In this document: in pieces, positions 15,379 through 24,057 of the stretch | How the letters are laid out: every line of letters begins with the position of its first letter | Position numbering within the stretch: position 1 is the first letter of the stretch | DNA from: Deinococcus sp. YIM 77859 | GTDB taxonomy: Bacteria > Deinococcota > Deinococci > Deinococcales > Deinococcaceae | DNA: 64,000 nt | NCBI RefSeq assembly: GCF_000745175.1 | Contig: NZ_JQNI01000002.1 | Span: 2,123,501-2,187,500, forward strand | Reading direction: 5' to 3' | The notes under the pieces: generated by a model | Seen by the model: the letters and a program-made list of their open reading frames with translations, nothing else | Databases searched by the model: none | What the model was told of the DNA's origin: nothing | Translations under genes and position numbers: made by a program

Positions 15379-17892
15379 GTGACGCCGGATCCTGCTTCCC
15401 GCCCGCCGGTGCCCTGGCGGGTGGTGCTGCCCCTGCCGATGGCTGCGCTCGACTTTGCCGCGCCGCACGGGTACGGGGCGGCCGTCCCGGTGGGCTGCCG
15501 CGTGCTGGTGCCCTGGCGGGGCGAACTCGCCGCTGGCCTGGTGGTGGGAGAGGGAGAAGGCCGCTCCTCCCACCGCCTGCGCGAGGCCGTGCATGTCCTC
15601 GATGACGAGGAAGGCCCCTGGGTTCCCCCCGCTACCGTACAGGCCATCAGCGCCTGGGCGCGCGACGCTCGGGTTCCGGCCGGACTGGTCTGGAGTGACC
15701 TGCTGGGCACGGGGTGGGAAGCGCGGGTCGAACACCGGGTGCGGGCGGTACCGGGCGCGGATCTCAGCGCCTTTGCCCGTCACGTGCCCACGACGATCTG
15801 GACGGACGCGGGAGCTTTTGCGCCGCCCCTCCTCGACGCCATCCGCGAGCAGGGCCTGCTGGAGGAGGCGTTTTGGCCCACCGTCCGCACCCGGAGCGTG
15901 GTGCGGGCCCGGCCCCTGGCGGAGGTGCCCGCTGCGGCCCGCACCGTGACCGTCCTACAGGCCGCAGCGGAACCGCCCGCGGGCCTCACGCCCAAGGGCC
16001 GGGCCGCGTGGGCGTGGTTGGAGGCGCACGGTCCGCAGGACAACCTGAGTGCCTGGGCCCGCGGCGCGGGTGTGAGCGCGAGTGTGGTGACGAACGTGCT
16101 GAAGGCGGGTGGAGCGCAGTACGTGCCGCAGGAGGTGCCTCCACCCCCCGCCTGGACCTGGCTGCGGGAGCGCGGCCCGGTGGAGACGCTGAGCGACTGG
16201 GCCAGCGGTGCGTCCGCCGACGGCATTCCCCTCTCGCCCACGCTCGCGGGCACGCTGGCCCTGCGTGGCTGGGCGGACACCGTGCAGGAACCCGCGCCTC
16301 CCCCCTCCCTTCCCGAGCCGCAGGCGAACTGGACCACCTCCGACCCCGACCGTCTGCCGGAAGCCCCGGCCTGGCGGCTTCATGGCGGGCGGCCCGCGTC
16401 CCGCTTCCGCACGCTCGCGCCGCGGGTGGCCCGGCTGCTCACCCAGGGGCGCGGAGTGCTGGTGCTCGCGCCCGACCACGCGACCCTGCGCCGCGCCTGG
16501 GAGGGCCTCTCCGGCCTGGCCGTTCCCGCCGGAACTCGGGCCGTTCAGCTCAGCGGCGGCCTGAATGCGGCGCAGCGCGAACACGCCTGGCACCTGATTC
16601 GTTCCGGCGCGGCCCGGCTGGTCATCGGCAGCTACCTGGCGCTCACCGCGCCGCTCGCGGACCCCGCCCTGGTCCTCCTGCTGGAGGAGGGCAGCGACGC
16701 CTACAAGCTCGCGGGGGGGAGCCGCGCCTTTATTCCGGACCTGGCTGCTCGCGTCGCCGCCGCGCACGGTGCCGCCCTCGCCCTGGTCGGAAGCGTCCCC
16801 GCCGCCGAGAGCGTGCCTCTTCCCGGTGCGCTGTTGCCCCCCCCGAGGACCCGGGTGCACGTTGTGGACTACGCCAACCCGCCCGAACAGCCGGAACTTG
16901 GGCCGCTCTCCAGCGCGCACCTCACGCCCGGCGACCTGGGGTATCCCCTCAGCCACGACCTCACGCGGCTCTTGCGCCAGGTGCGGGAACGCGGGCGGCA
17001 GGCGGCGCTCCTCGCTCCCCGCCGGGGATACTCGGCCCTGCTGCGCTGCCCGAGCTGCGAGCACACGCCGCACTGCCGCCACTGTGACGTGCCGCTGCGT
17101 TTTCACCAGGCTGCCCGCCAGCTCACCTGTCACCAGTGCGGCTACCACGAGGCTTTGCCTGACCGCTGCGACGCCTGCGGCGAACGGATGTGGCAGGCCC
17201 GCGGTCCCGGGACCGAGTGGATCGCCGCCGAGGTGGCGCGCCTCGCTCCCGGCCTTCCCGTCTTCCGCTACGACCGCGACCGCCAGGATGACCTTTCTCC
17301 CCTCTTTGCCGGTGAGAGCGGCGTTGTGGTGGGCACCCAGCTGCTGCTCTCGAAGGACGCGCCTCCCAACCTCGCCCTGATCGGCGTGACCCTGGCAGAT
17401 ACCTGGTTGAACGTCTCGGATTTTCGCGCCTCCGAACGCTACCACCGCCTGCTGCGCCAGCTTGCCGAGTGGCATCCCACCCGCGCACCCCTCCTCGTCG
17501 TGCAGACTTTCCAGGCCAACCACCCCGCCCTGAGGGTGATGGTCGAGGGCCGCGACGCCTTGGCCTACCCCGCCGCAGAGGAACGCGCCCGCGCCGCCCT
17601 GGGCTATCCTCCACACGCCCGTCTTGCGCAGGTGGAGGTGGCGGCCCGTGATCCGCAGCGGGCGAAGGTCGCCGCGCAGGAAGTCTTTGACGCGCTGCAC
17701 GGCGCGGGGGCGACCGCCGGGGAAGTGCTTGGCCCCGCCCCCAGCCCGGTCGCCCGGCTGCGCGGCGTGTACCCCTACCACCTGCTGCTGCGCGCCCGCG
17801 ACGACGCCCGCCTGGCGCAGCTCCTCGCTACCCTGGATCGCCGCTGGACGGCGCGGGTGCGGGTGGACGTGAACCCGCGGGGGGGGCTGTAG
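15379..17892 (+). CDS. priA: Primosomal protein N' (PriA) lacking helicase motifs
   Basis: 837 residues from the GTG that opens VTPDPASRPP; the open frame continues upstream without homology. Replication-restart factor. The N-terminal DNA-binding region, the zinc module (eight cysteines in CPSC, HCRHC, CHQC and CDAC, about 557-603) and the C-terminal domain are all recognisable. The ATPase motifs are not: where PriA has Walker A GVTGSGKT this protein has LHGGRPASRFRT (about 333-344), and the DEEH box is replaced by LLEEGSDAYKL (about 435-445). A D. radiodurans PriA has been described as a pseudohelicase, and this sequence shows the same loss. Function would then be loading, not unwinding. Confidence 0.93.
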   Translation: MTPDPASRPPVPWRVVLPLPMAALDFAAPHGYGAAVPVGCRVLVPWRGELAAGLVVGEGEGRSSHRLREAVHVLDDEEGPWVPPATVQAISAWARDARVPAGLVWSDLLGTGWEARVEHRVRAVPGADLSAFARHVPTTIWTDAGAFAPPLLDAIREQGLLEEAFWPTVRTRSVVRARPLAEVPAAARTVTVLQAAAEPPAGLTPKGRAAWAWLEAHGPQDNLSAWARGAGVSASVVTNVLKAGGAQYVPQEVPPPPAWTWLRERGPVETLSDWASGASADGIPLSPTLAGTLALRGWADTVQEPAPPPSLPEPQANWTTSDPDRLPEAPAWRLHGGRPASRFRTLAPRVARLLTQGRGVLVLAPDHATLRRAWEGLSGLAVPAGTRAVQLSGGLNAAQREHAWHLIRSGAARLVIGSYLALTAPLADPALVLLLEEGSDAYKLAGGSRAFIPDLAARVAAAHGAALALVGSVPAAESVPLPGALLPPPRTRVHVVDYANPPEQPELGPLSSAHLTPGDLGYPLSHDLTRLLRQVRERGRQAALLAPRRGYSALLRCPSCEHTPHCRHCDVPLRFHQAARQLTCHQCGYHEALPDRCDACGERMWQARGPGTEWIAAEVARLAPGLPVFRYDRDRQDDLSPLFAGESGVVVGTQLLLSKDAPPNLALIGVTLADTWLNVSDFRASERYHRLLRQLAEWHPTRAPLLVVQTFQANHPALRVMVEGRDALAYPAAEERARAALGYPPHARLAQVEVAARDPQRAKVAAQEVFDALHGAGATAGEVLGPAPSPVARLRGVYPYHLLLRARDDARLAQLLATLDRRWTARVRVDVNPRGGL

Positions 17893-17974
17893 GCACCCGT
17901 TGAGGCATCCTGGCTGCATCCCCGCCCCCTAATTCCTTCCTTCAGCTTCGCCGGGCCCGCTCTGCTCGCTGCGT

Positions 17975-17980
17975 TAGACT
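17975..17980 (+). promoter_or_regulatory. -10 box TAGACT of the phosphoesterase gene
   Basis: TAGACT with six bases to the ATG at 17987, a leaderless layout. Confidence 0.5.
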
Positions 17981-17986
17981 CCGCTC

Positions 17987-18721
17987 ATGATCCGTCTGGC
18001 CGTTCTCGCGGACCTGCACGCCAACCTGGAGGCGACGCTGGCCGCACATGCGGACGTGCAGCGGCGGGGGATTTCTGAACTGTGGGTGTTGGGCGACCTG
18101 GTTGGCAAGGGACCGCGTCCGCGCGAGGTGGTCGAGTGGACGCAGGCGCACGCGACGCGGGTGATTCAGGGCAACTGGGACGCGCGCGTTGCGGGCGCGA
18201 CCAACCGGCCCCAAGACCTGTGGCCGCGCTCCAAGCTGACGGCGGGGCAGCTGGCGTACCTGGCGGGGCTTCCCTACGGGATTGAGGAGCAGTTCGGCGG
18301 GGCGTGGTGGCGCTTTGTCCACGCGAGCTCCAAAGGTCTCTTTCACCGCCTGTACCCGCATTCCAGCCTGGGCGAACAACTGGAAGCGTTTGCGCCCAAC
18401 CCGCAGTTTGGCCTAGGGGTACAGGCCGACGCCCTGGTGTATGCCGATGTCCACGAGACGCTGCTGCTCGACGTAGAGGGCCGCCCCCTCATCAACACGG
18501 GCTCGGTCGGTAACCCCCTCGACAGCACGCTGCCCAGCTACCTGATTCTGGAGTTCGATCCGCACAGCCCCTCCTACAGCGCGACCTTTGTGCGCCTCAC
18601 GTACAACCGTGACGCCGAGATCGCCGCTGCCGAGGCGAGCGGCATGCCCTTTACCCGCGAGTACATCGCGGAGCTGCTCACCGGCGCGTACCAGAAACGT
18701 CGGGCGCGCACGGGGGAATAA
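17987..18721 (+). CDS. Metallophosphoesterase (YfcE/calcineurin-like)
   Basis: 244 residues with the dinuclear-metal signature in order: LADLHANLEA (DxH), LGDLVGKGP (GDxxxxG), QGNWDARV (GNxD/E), and a distal GSVGNPLD block that takes the place of the family's GxH segment. Related to MJ0936/YfcE-like phosphodiesterases and to archaeal-type DNA-damage-associated phosphoesterases. Substrate unknown. It is followed after 7 bases by the DUF1206 gene and probably transcribed with it. Confidence 0.88.
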   Translation: MIRLAVLADLHANLEATLAAHADVQRRGISELWVLGDLVGKGPRPREVVEWTQAHATRVIQGNWDARVAGATNRPQDLWPRSKLTAGQLAYLAGLPYGIEEQFGGAWWRFVHASSKGLFHRLYPHSSLGEQLEAFAPNPQFGLGVQADALVYADVHETLLLDVEGRPLINTGSVGNPLDSTLPSYLILEFDPHSPSYSATFVRLTYNRDAEIAAAEASGMPFTREYIAELLTGAYQKRRARTGE

Positions 18722-18728
18722 CCGGATC

Positions 18729-19568
18729 ATGGCGAGTTCTCGTGAGGCGGGTGCAGAGGAGGCTGCGGCCTACGCGGCACCGGGCCTGGAGGCCCTGGCG
18801 CGTTTTGGCTATGTCAGCAAGGGCGTCATATACGGGGTGATCGGCGTGCTCGCGCTGAGTGTCGTGCTGGGTTGGGGCGGAGTCGCGGCGGATACGCAGG
18901 GGGCCCTGCTGCGCCTTCAGGATCTGCCGCTGGGGACCCCCCTGCTCTGGCTGCTTGCCCTGGGCCTTCTGGGGTACGCGCTGTGGCAACTGATACGGGC
19001 ATTCCTCGACCCCGAACACCAGGGCCGGGGCGCTCGGGGGCTGGCGAAGCGGGCGGGGTACCTGCTGAGCGCTCTAGCCAACAGCGGTCTGGCGCTGTTT
19101 GCAGTGCGGCTGGCCTGGACCGGACATGCTCGGCGGGACGAGCACCGTGAGGTGGAGGTGGCCCGGCAGGTGCTGGACTGGCCGGGCGGACAGGTCCTGC
19201 TTGCCCTGGCTGGCCTGGTGCTGTTGGCCGTGGCCGGGAGCGCGTTCTACAGCGCCTCCGGCGCTAGGTTTATGAAGCGGATGGCCCTGACCGAGCTGGG
19301 CACCCGCTCTGCCGAGCTGGTCAAGCGCGTCGGGCAGGTGGGGATCGCGGCGCGGGGCGTGGTGCTGGCGATCATCGCGGTGTTCCTGCTGCTCGCCGCG
19401 TGGCGGGGCCGTGCCGGGAGCGTGCGGGGGATCGCGGAGGTGTTTTCCTGGCTGCGCGCGCAGCCTGCCGGACCCCTGCTGCTGGGTGTTGTGGCTTTGG
19501 GCACCCTCTGCTACGGCTGGTGGTGTCTCATCCAGGCCCGTTATCGCCGAGTGAGGGTGCAGCCTTAA
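18729..19568 (+). CDS. DUF1206 membrane protein
   Basis: 279 residues. Three homologous membrane units can be seen, each opening with an arginine-glycine pattern: LARFGYVSKGVIYGVIGV (about residue 17), LAKRAGYLLSALANSGLA (about 100) and LVKRVGQVGIAARGVVLA (about 195). This three-fold, roughly six-helix organisation defines DUF1206, whose function is unknown. The start is the ATG 7 bases after the phosphoesterase stop; an upstream in-frame ATG lies inside that gene. Confidence 0.85.
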   Translation: MASSREAGAEEAAAYAAPGLEALARFGYVSKGVIYGVIGVLALSVVLGWGGVAADTQGALLRLQDLPLGTPLLWLLALGLLGYALWQLIRAFLDPEHQGRGARGLAKRAGYLLSALANSGLALFAVRLAWTGHARRDEHREVEVARQVLDWPGGQVLLALAGLVLLAVAGSAFYSASGARFMKRMALTELGTRSAELVKRVGQVGIAARGVVLAIIAVFLLLAAWRGRAGSVRGIAEVFSWLRAQPAGPLLLGVVALGTLCYGWWCLIQARYRRVRVQP

Positions 19569-19643
19569 GGCTCCTGCGGTCTGGGCCATCTCTGGGGTGG
19601 AAAAGGGCTCTCAATGTGCTCCCCCGGCAAAAAGCCCTTCCCT

Positions 19644-19649
19644 TATATT
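19644..19649 (+). promoter_or_regulatory. -10 box TATATT of the PP2C gene
   Basis: TATATT followed by six bases and the ATG at 19656; supports that start and a leaderless mRNA. Confidence 0.55.
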
Positions 19650-19655
19650 GTTCAC

Positions 19656-20702
19656 ATGCGCGCCAACGCGACGCCCCCCCTGTCCTCCGGGATTCTGACG
19701 GATGTGGGGCGTCAGCGCCGCGTGAATCAGGATGCTGCCCTGGCCCTCGACCTGCCGCAGGGGGGGCTCTATGCGGTGGCGGACGGCATGGGCGGACACG
19801 CGGCGGGCGAACTTGCCGCCAACCTCGCGCTTGATACCCTCAGCCAGCACTACCTGGAGGGACGCGGCTCGCCGCCCGTGCGCCTCGCTCAGGCGGTACA
19901 GGCTGCCAACCTGGCGGTGCTGCGGCACGCGGTCGGCGAATACGTCGGGATGGGCACCACGCTGCTTGCCCTGCTGATCGACCGGGGGGCAGCGCTCCTT
20001 GCCCATGTGGGGGACTCGCGGGCGTATCTGCTGCGGGGCGGAGAACTCTACCGCCTCACCGACGACCATTCCTGGGTGGCCGAGCAGGTTCGGTTAGGAA
20101 ACCTCACCGAGGAGGAGGCCCGCCACCACCAGTGGCGCAGCGTGGTGAGTAACGCCCTGGGCGGCGAGGAGCGGGTGCGCCTGGAACTGTTTGGCCTGCC
20201 GGTCGCCGCCGGGGACCGCCTGCTGCTATGCAGTGACGGCCTCAGCGGAGTTCTTTCTGACGGCGCCCTGCTCGACCTGCTGACCCGGGCCCAGACGCCC
20301 GACCAGGCTGTACGGACCCTGGTGGGGGCTGCCAACGCTGCGGGAGGTCCAGACAACATCACCGCCGTTGTGGTGGACGTGCTGCAAGATCAGCGCCTGC
20401 CGCACTACGCCCTGCCGGTTCGCCAGGGGGAAGGCCCCCTCTATGTGGACGCGTTGCTGAACGCCCAACGGGGCAGCAGTCCCCTCACCTACGTGCTTCT
20501 GATTGTCGCCTATTTTACGCTGCTGGGCGTGATGCTGATTCCCGAGTCCCGACTGCTCATCGGTCTGCTGGGCGTCTCGCTGCTGCTGGGGGTGGCCGCT
20601 GCCCAGCGGGTGCTGCGTGCTCGGCCCGGACGTTTTCCGTTGCGCCCCGCCGCGCTGGCCGCGCCCTCGCCGGAGCGCGAGGTCCGCAACTCCTCGGGGT
20701 GA
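19656..20702 (+). CDS. PP2C-family Ser/Thr protein phosphatase with C-terminal membrane segments
   Basis: 348 residues. The PP2C motifs occur in order: [57 protein letters not shown] and [11 protein letters not shown], giving all metal-binding aspartates. Two hydrophobic segments follow (about residues 285-330), so the catalytic domain would be tethered to the inner face of the membrane. Such phosphatases normally oppose Hanks-type Ser/Thr kinases; none is in this window. The start at 19656 is preferred over 19614 because of the -10 box. Confidence 0.92.
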   Translation: MRANATPPLSSGILTDVGRQRRVNQDAALALDLPQGGLYAVADGMGGHAAGELAANLALDTLSQHYLEGRGSPPVRLAQAVQAANLAVLRHAVGEYVGMGTTLLALLIDRGAALLAHVGDSRAYLLRGGELYRLTDDHSWVAEQVRLGNLTEEEARHHQWRSVVSNALGGEERVRLELFGLPVAAGDRLLLCSDGLSGVLSDGALLDLLTRAQTPDQAVRTLVGAANAAGGPDNITAVVVDVLQDQRLPHYALPVRQGEGPLYVDALLNAQRGSSPLTYVLLIVAYFTLLGVMLIPESRLLIGLLGVSLLLGVAAAQRVLRARPGRFPLRPAALAAPSPEREVRNSSG

Positions 20703-20716
20703 GCGGCGAGCACGGG

Positions 20717-20722
20717 TACAGT
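20717..20722 (+). promoter_or_regulatory. -10 box TACAGT of ridA
   Basis: TACAGT with six bases to the ridA ATG; leaderless layout lying just beyond the PP2C stop. Confidence 0.5.
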
Positions 20723-20728
20723 AAGGCT

Positions 20729-21106
<378 letters not shown>

Positions 21107-21176
21107 GTTCCTCCTTCTCATCCGTTCGTAATCCGGCTCTCGACGCTTCCCCGGCGGGCATGACATCCTGCGGGAC

Positions 21177-22007
21177 GTGATTGTCCTGCCCGTCCGCTTC
21201 GAACGCAGTCCCCGCCTGCATGCGATGCTCAGCGAAGAGCCGCATGCGGTGGGGACGCGTGTGGTGGTACAGGGCAAACGCGGGCCCGAGGTCGCCACGG
21301 TGCGCGGCGAGGGCCGAGCTCCGGATCCCCAGGGCCGCTACGGCGCCGTGCTGCGTGCCGCAACCCCCGAAGACTTGGCCCGTTGGGACGAGCTGTACCG
21401 TCAGGGAGAGGACCTGAAATGGCTGTTGCGGGCCCGCGCCCGCGAACGCGGCCTGCCGGTCAAGATCGTGGCGGTGGAATTCACGCTTGACGAGAGCCTG
21501 GTCACGGTCAGTTACAGCGCCGAGGAACGCATCGAACTCGGCAGCCTGATCGCAGACCTCCGAGCACATACCCGCGCTCGGGTGAATTTCGCTGCGGTAG
21601 GTCCCCGTGAGCAGGCACAGATGATCGGCACGCTGGGGGCCTGCGGCCGTGAAAACTGCTCGAGCCACCACCTTCAGGAGTTTGCCCCGGTCAGCATCCG
21701 CATGGCCCGCGATCAGCAGCTTCCGCTGAACCCCGAAAAGCTCAGCGGTCCCTGCGGCCGCCTGCTGTGCTGCCTGCAATACGAGCATGCCCAGTACCTC
21801 GACCTGCTTGGTGACCTTCCCCGCAAGAATGCGCGAGTGTGCCACACGGCCAGCGGAGCCTGCGGCAAGGTCGTCAAGCTGCATCCCCTCGCCGGCAAGG
21901 TGGACGTGCAGACCGAACAGGGGATGCTCAGCGGTGTGCCCGCTCACGAACTGACCCGCGCGCCCGACGCCGCGGGACGGGGGCGGCGGACCGAGCCGGA
22001 AGCCTAG
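21177..22007 (+). CDS. PSP1 domain protein (YaaT/RicT-like)
   Basis: 276 residues from a GTG (V-I-V-L-P-V-R). The PSP1 C-terminal core is clear: [31 protein letters not shown] followed by [17 protein letters not shown], which hold the family's clustered cysteines. In Bacillus, RicT/YaaT with RicA and RicF controls RNA maturation through RNase Y and uses Fe-S clusters; no partner gene is visible here. The tail beyond residue 255 is basic and low-complexity. Confidence 0.9.
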   Translation: MIVLPVRFERSPRLHAMLSEEPHAVGTRVVVQGKRGPEVATVRGEGRAPDPQGRYGAVLRAATPEDLARWDELYRQGEDLKWLLRARARERGLPVKIVAVEFTLDESLVTVSYSAEERIELGSLIADLRAHTRARVNFAAVGPREQAQMIGTLGACGRENCSSHHLQEFAPVSIRMARDQQLPLNPEKLSGPCGRLLCCLQYEHAQYLDLLGDLPRKNARVCHTASGACGKVVKLHPLAGKVDVQTEQGMLSGVPAHELTRAPDAAGRGRRTEPEA

Positions 22008-22054
22008 GCCGCCGCTCTCCCACGCGACCCGTGTCGACAGGATCAACAAAGGAG

Positions 22055-22079
22055 GCGTCTCCCCAAGCTGGGAAGACGC
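22055..22079. terminator. Hairpin between converging genes
   Basis: GCGTCT and AGACGC flank an inner CCCA/TGGG pair separated by one mismatch and a short loop. It sits between the PSP1 stop and the protease stop. There is no strong T-run on either side, so it may act on both strands as a weak terminator. Confidence 0.5.
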
Positions 22080-22098
22080 TGGTTTCTGGGCGGGCCGT

Positions 22099-23928
22099 TT
22101 ACTTGCGGATGACCTTGTCAATCTCGGCAGTGCCGGTGTAGGTCGTGGTGGGGTTGAGGTAACCCTTGAGGACAACCTTCCAGTTGCCTCCTACCGGGTT
22201 GGGGATGCTGACGGCCTCGCCGGTGCTGGTTCCCTGGGCGCTGGAACCAACCAGCCGGCCGGCGGGGTCATACACCTCTAGGTCGAGGTCGTAGGCGGGG
22301 TTGCCCCACTCGGTCGAGACGCGCAGGGCCGAGGCACCGGAGGGAACGCTCAGCGTATGGGTGTCTTGCGCGGTAGCCACACAGTTCACCAGGGGCGCGC
22401 AGACGCTGCTCGCAACGGTGCCGCTCCAGCTGGGCAGGGCCGTCGTGGTGACGGTGTAGCGGTTGGGATTCAGGCGCACCGCCTCCCGCACCGCGGCGTT
22501 GGCATCCACATAGCCGTAGCCAACTTCCCACAGCTCACGGCGCTTGGTAACGACCTGGTTGGGATCAAGGCCGTTTGTGGCCGTCTCGGTGTAGTACATC
22601 GGGCGGCTGGTCTTCTTAAAGATTGCCAGCACGTCGTCCAGTTTCAGCCGCGGATTGGCTTCCAGCATCAGGGCCACGACGCCGCTGATGTGGGGGGTTG
22701 CCATGCTGGTGCCGCTGATGGTGGAGTACTGCGGATTGTCGAGGTCGGGCACAGTAGTCGCGGCCAGGCCAGTCAGGGCGCGGGCGGCGCTGATGTCTAC
22801 GCCGGGCGCGGTGACATCGGGGTGAACAAGCGCGTCGCCGGGGCGGCCACGGGAGCTGAAGTCGGCCAGATAGCCCTTCTTGTCTCCCGCCGCCACGCTG
22901 ATCACGCAGGGGCTGGCGGAGTAGGGATTGAGGGTGTTGGCGTCCGGCCCCTCGTTGCCCGCCGCAAAGGTTACGATGATGCCCGCGTCGTAGGCCCGCT
23001 TGGCCGCGAGGCTAATGGGGTTGTAGGGGGCGAATTCTCCGCTGGAGCCCCAGGAGTTGGAAATGACCCGAATGTTGTAGGTCTCGCGCACCTCTGGCTT
23101 CATGATGTAGTCGAAGCCTTGAAGGGCGTACAGGATGCTCAGGGCATCTCCGGCGCCCACACCGACAAGGGTCACACCGGGCGCGACCCCCTGGCGTACC
23201 CGTGCCGAGCCTTCCGAGGCCGCGCCGCTGCCGCCGATGGTGCTGGCTACGTGCGTGCCGTGCCCACTGCTGGTATCGGTGTTGGGCGAGTCTACATACA
23301 GGTAGCCCCCCACGCCCACATCCGTGATCGGTCCCACCAGCTTCACGTTCTTGGCGACGTTTTTCAGGTCGGGGTGGGTACCGTCAACCCCCGAGTCCAG
23401 CACCGCCACACCAATGCCCTTCCCGGTCACGCCGTAGGTGTTGCGCGCGACGTCTGCCCCAATAAATTTCACGCTCTCGGCCAGCTTGTACTGGAGGGGT
23501 GCGTCCTGGTACACCGACACCAGGCCGGGCAGGTTGGCCTTGAGGGTATCGAGCAGCTCCGGTGTCACCAGGGTTTTGACCGCGATCATGGGCAGGTTCT
23601 CCAGCACACCCAGGCCCTTGCCCAGGTCTACGGGCAGGTTAGAGTCCATCCAGGTGATCGCGCGGCCCTTGCTGGTGTCATCCAGGAAGGAGAGGATGAG
23701 CGTGCCCACCTGCCCGTAGCGCAGGTTGCTGTCCACCTGCACGCTGCTGGGAGTAGTCGCGTACAGTGCCTGGCACTCGGTCTGGGTGGTGCCGGGGCTC
23801 TGTACGCTCAGCGTGCTGGCGGCCGCACGTGCCTGAGGTTGGGTGGAGGTCACTCCCTGCGGCGTGCTCTGCCCACAGGCGGCAAGAAGAACGGTCAGGC
23901 TCAGGATGATCGGGGATGTGTGTTTCAT
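22099..23928 (-). CDS. Subtilisin-like (S8) serine protease, lipoprotein
   Basis: 609 residues. The N-terminus MKHTSPIILSLTVLLAAC has a lipobox ending at C18, so the protein is probably lipid-anchored outside the inner membrane. A propeptide region (to about 150) precedes the catalytic triad: D178 in VAVLDSGVDG, H223 in SGHGTHVAS and S408 in SGTSMATPH, with oxyanion-hole N325 in AAGN. After residue about 490 comes a P-domain-like beta sandwich (HTLSVPSGASALRVSTEW). It is divergent from the BTAD regulator gene, which could control it. A second, distinct S8 lipoprotein lies at 49799-51145. Confidence 0.94.
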   Translation of the reverse strand: MKHTSPIILSLTVLLAACGQSTPQGVTSTQPQARAAASTLSVQSPGTTQTECQALYATTPSSVQVDSNLRYGQVGTLILSFLDDTSKGRAITWMDSNLPVDLGKGLGVLENLPMIAVKTLVTPELLDTLKANLPGLVSVYQDAPLQYKLAESVKFIGADVARNTYGVTGKGIGVAVLDSGVDGTHPDLKNVAKNVKLVGPITDVGVGGYLYVDSPNTDTSSGHGTHVASTIGGSGAASEGSARVRQGVAPGVTLVGVGAGDALSILYALQGFDYIMKPEVRETYNIRVISNSWGSSGEFAPYNPISLAAKRAYDAGIIVTFAAGNEGPDANTLNPYSASPCVISVAAGDKKGYLADFSSRGRPGDALVHPDVTAPGVDISAARALTGLAATTVPDLDNPQYSTISGTSMATPHISGVVALMLEANPRLKLDDVLAIFKKTSRPMYYTETATNGLDPNQVVTKRRELWEVGYGYVDANAAVREAVRLNPNRYTVTTTALPSWSGTVASSVCAPLVNCVATAQDTHTLSVPSGASALRVSTEWGNPAYDLDLEVYDPAGRLVGSSAQGTSTGEAVSIPNPVGGNWKVVLKGYLNPTTTYTGTAEIDKVIRK

Positions 23929-24046
23929 CGGGAACTCCTGGAGGTGAGAATGCTTTGGATGGAGTCCATTTCAGCAAACGCTCCTCAAAAAAAACGCAAA
24001 CTCGTTCCCGCTCGCGCCGTTTCTGCGCTAAACTAAAGGTTTTTTC

Positions 24047-24052
24047 TATACT
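24047..24052 (+). promoter_or_regulatory. -10 box TATACT of the BTAD regulator
   Basis: TATACT with five bases to the ATG at 24058, in the 129-base divergent region shared with the S8 protease. The sequence before it is A/T-rich. Confidence 0.55.
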
Positions 24053-24057
24053 GACTC

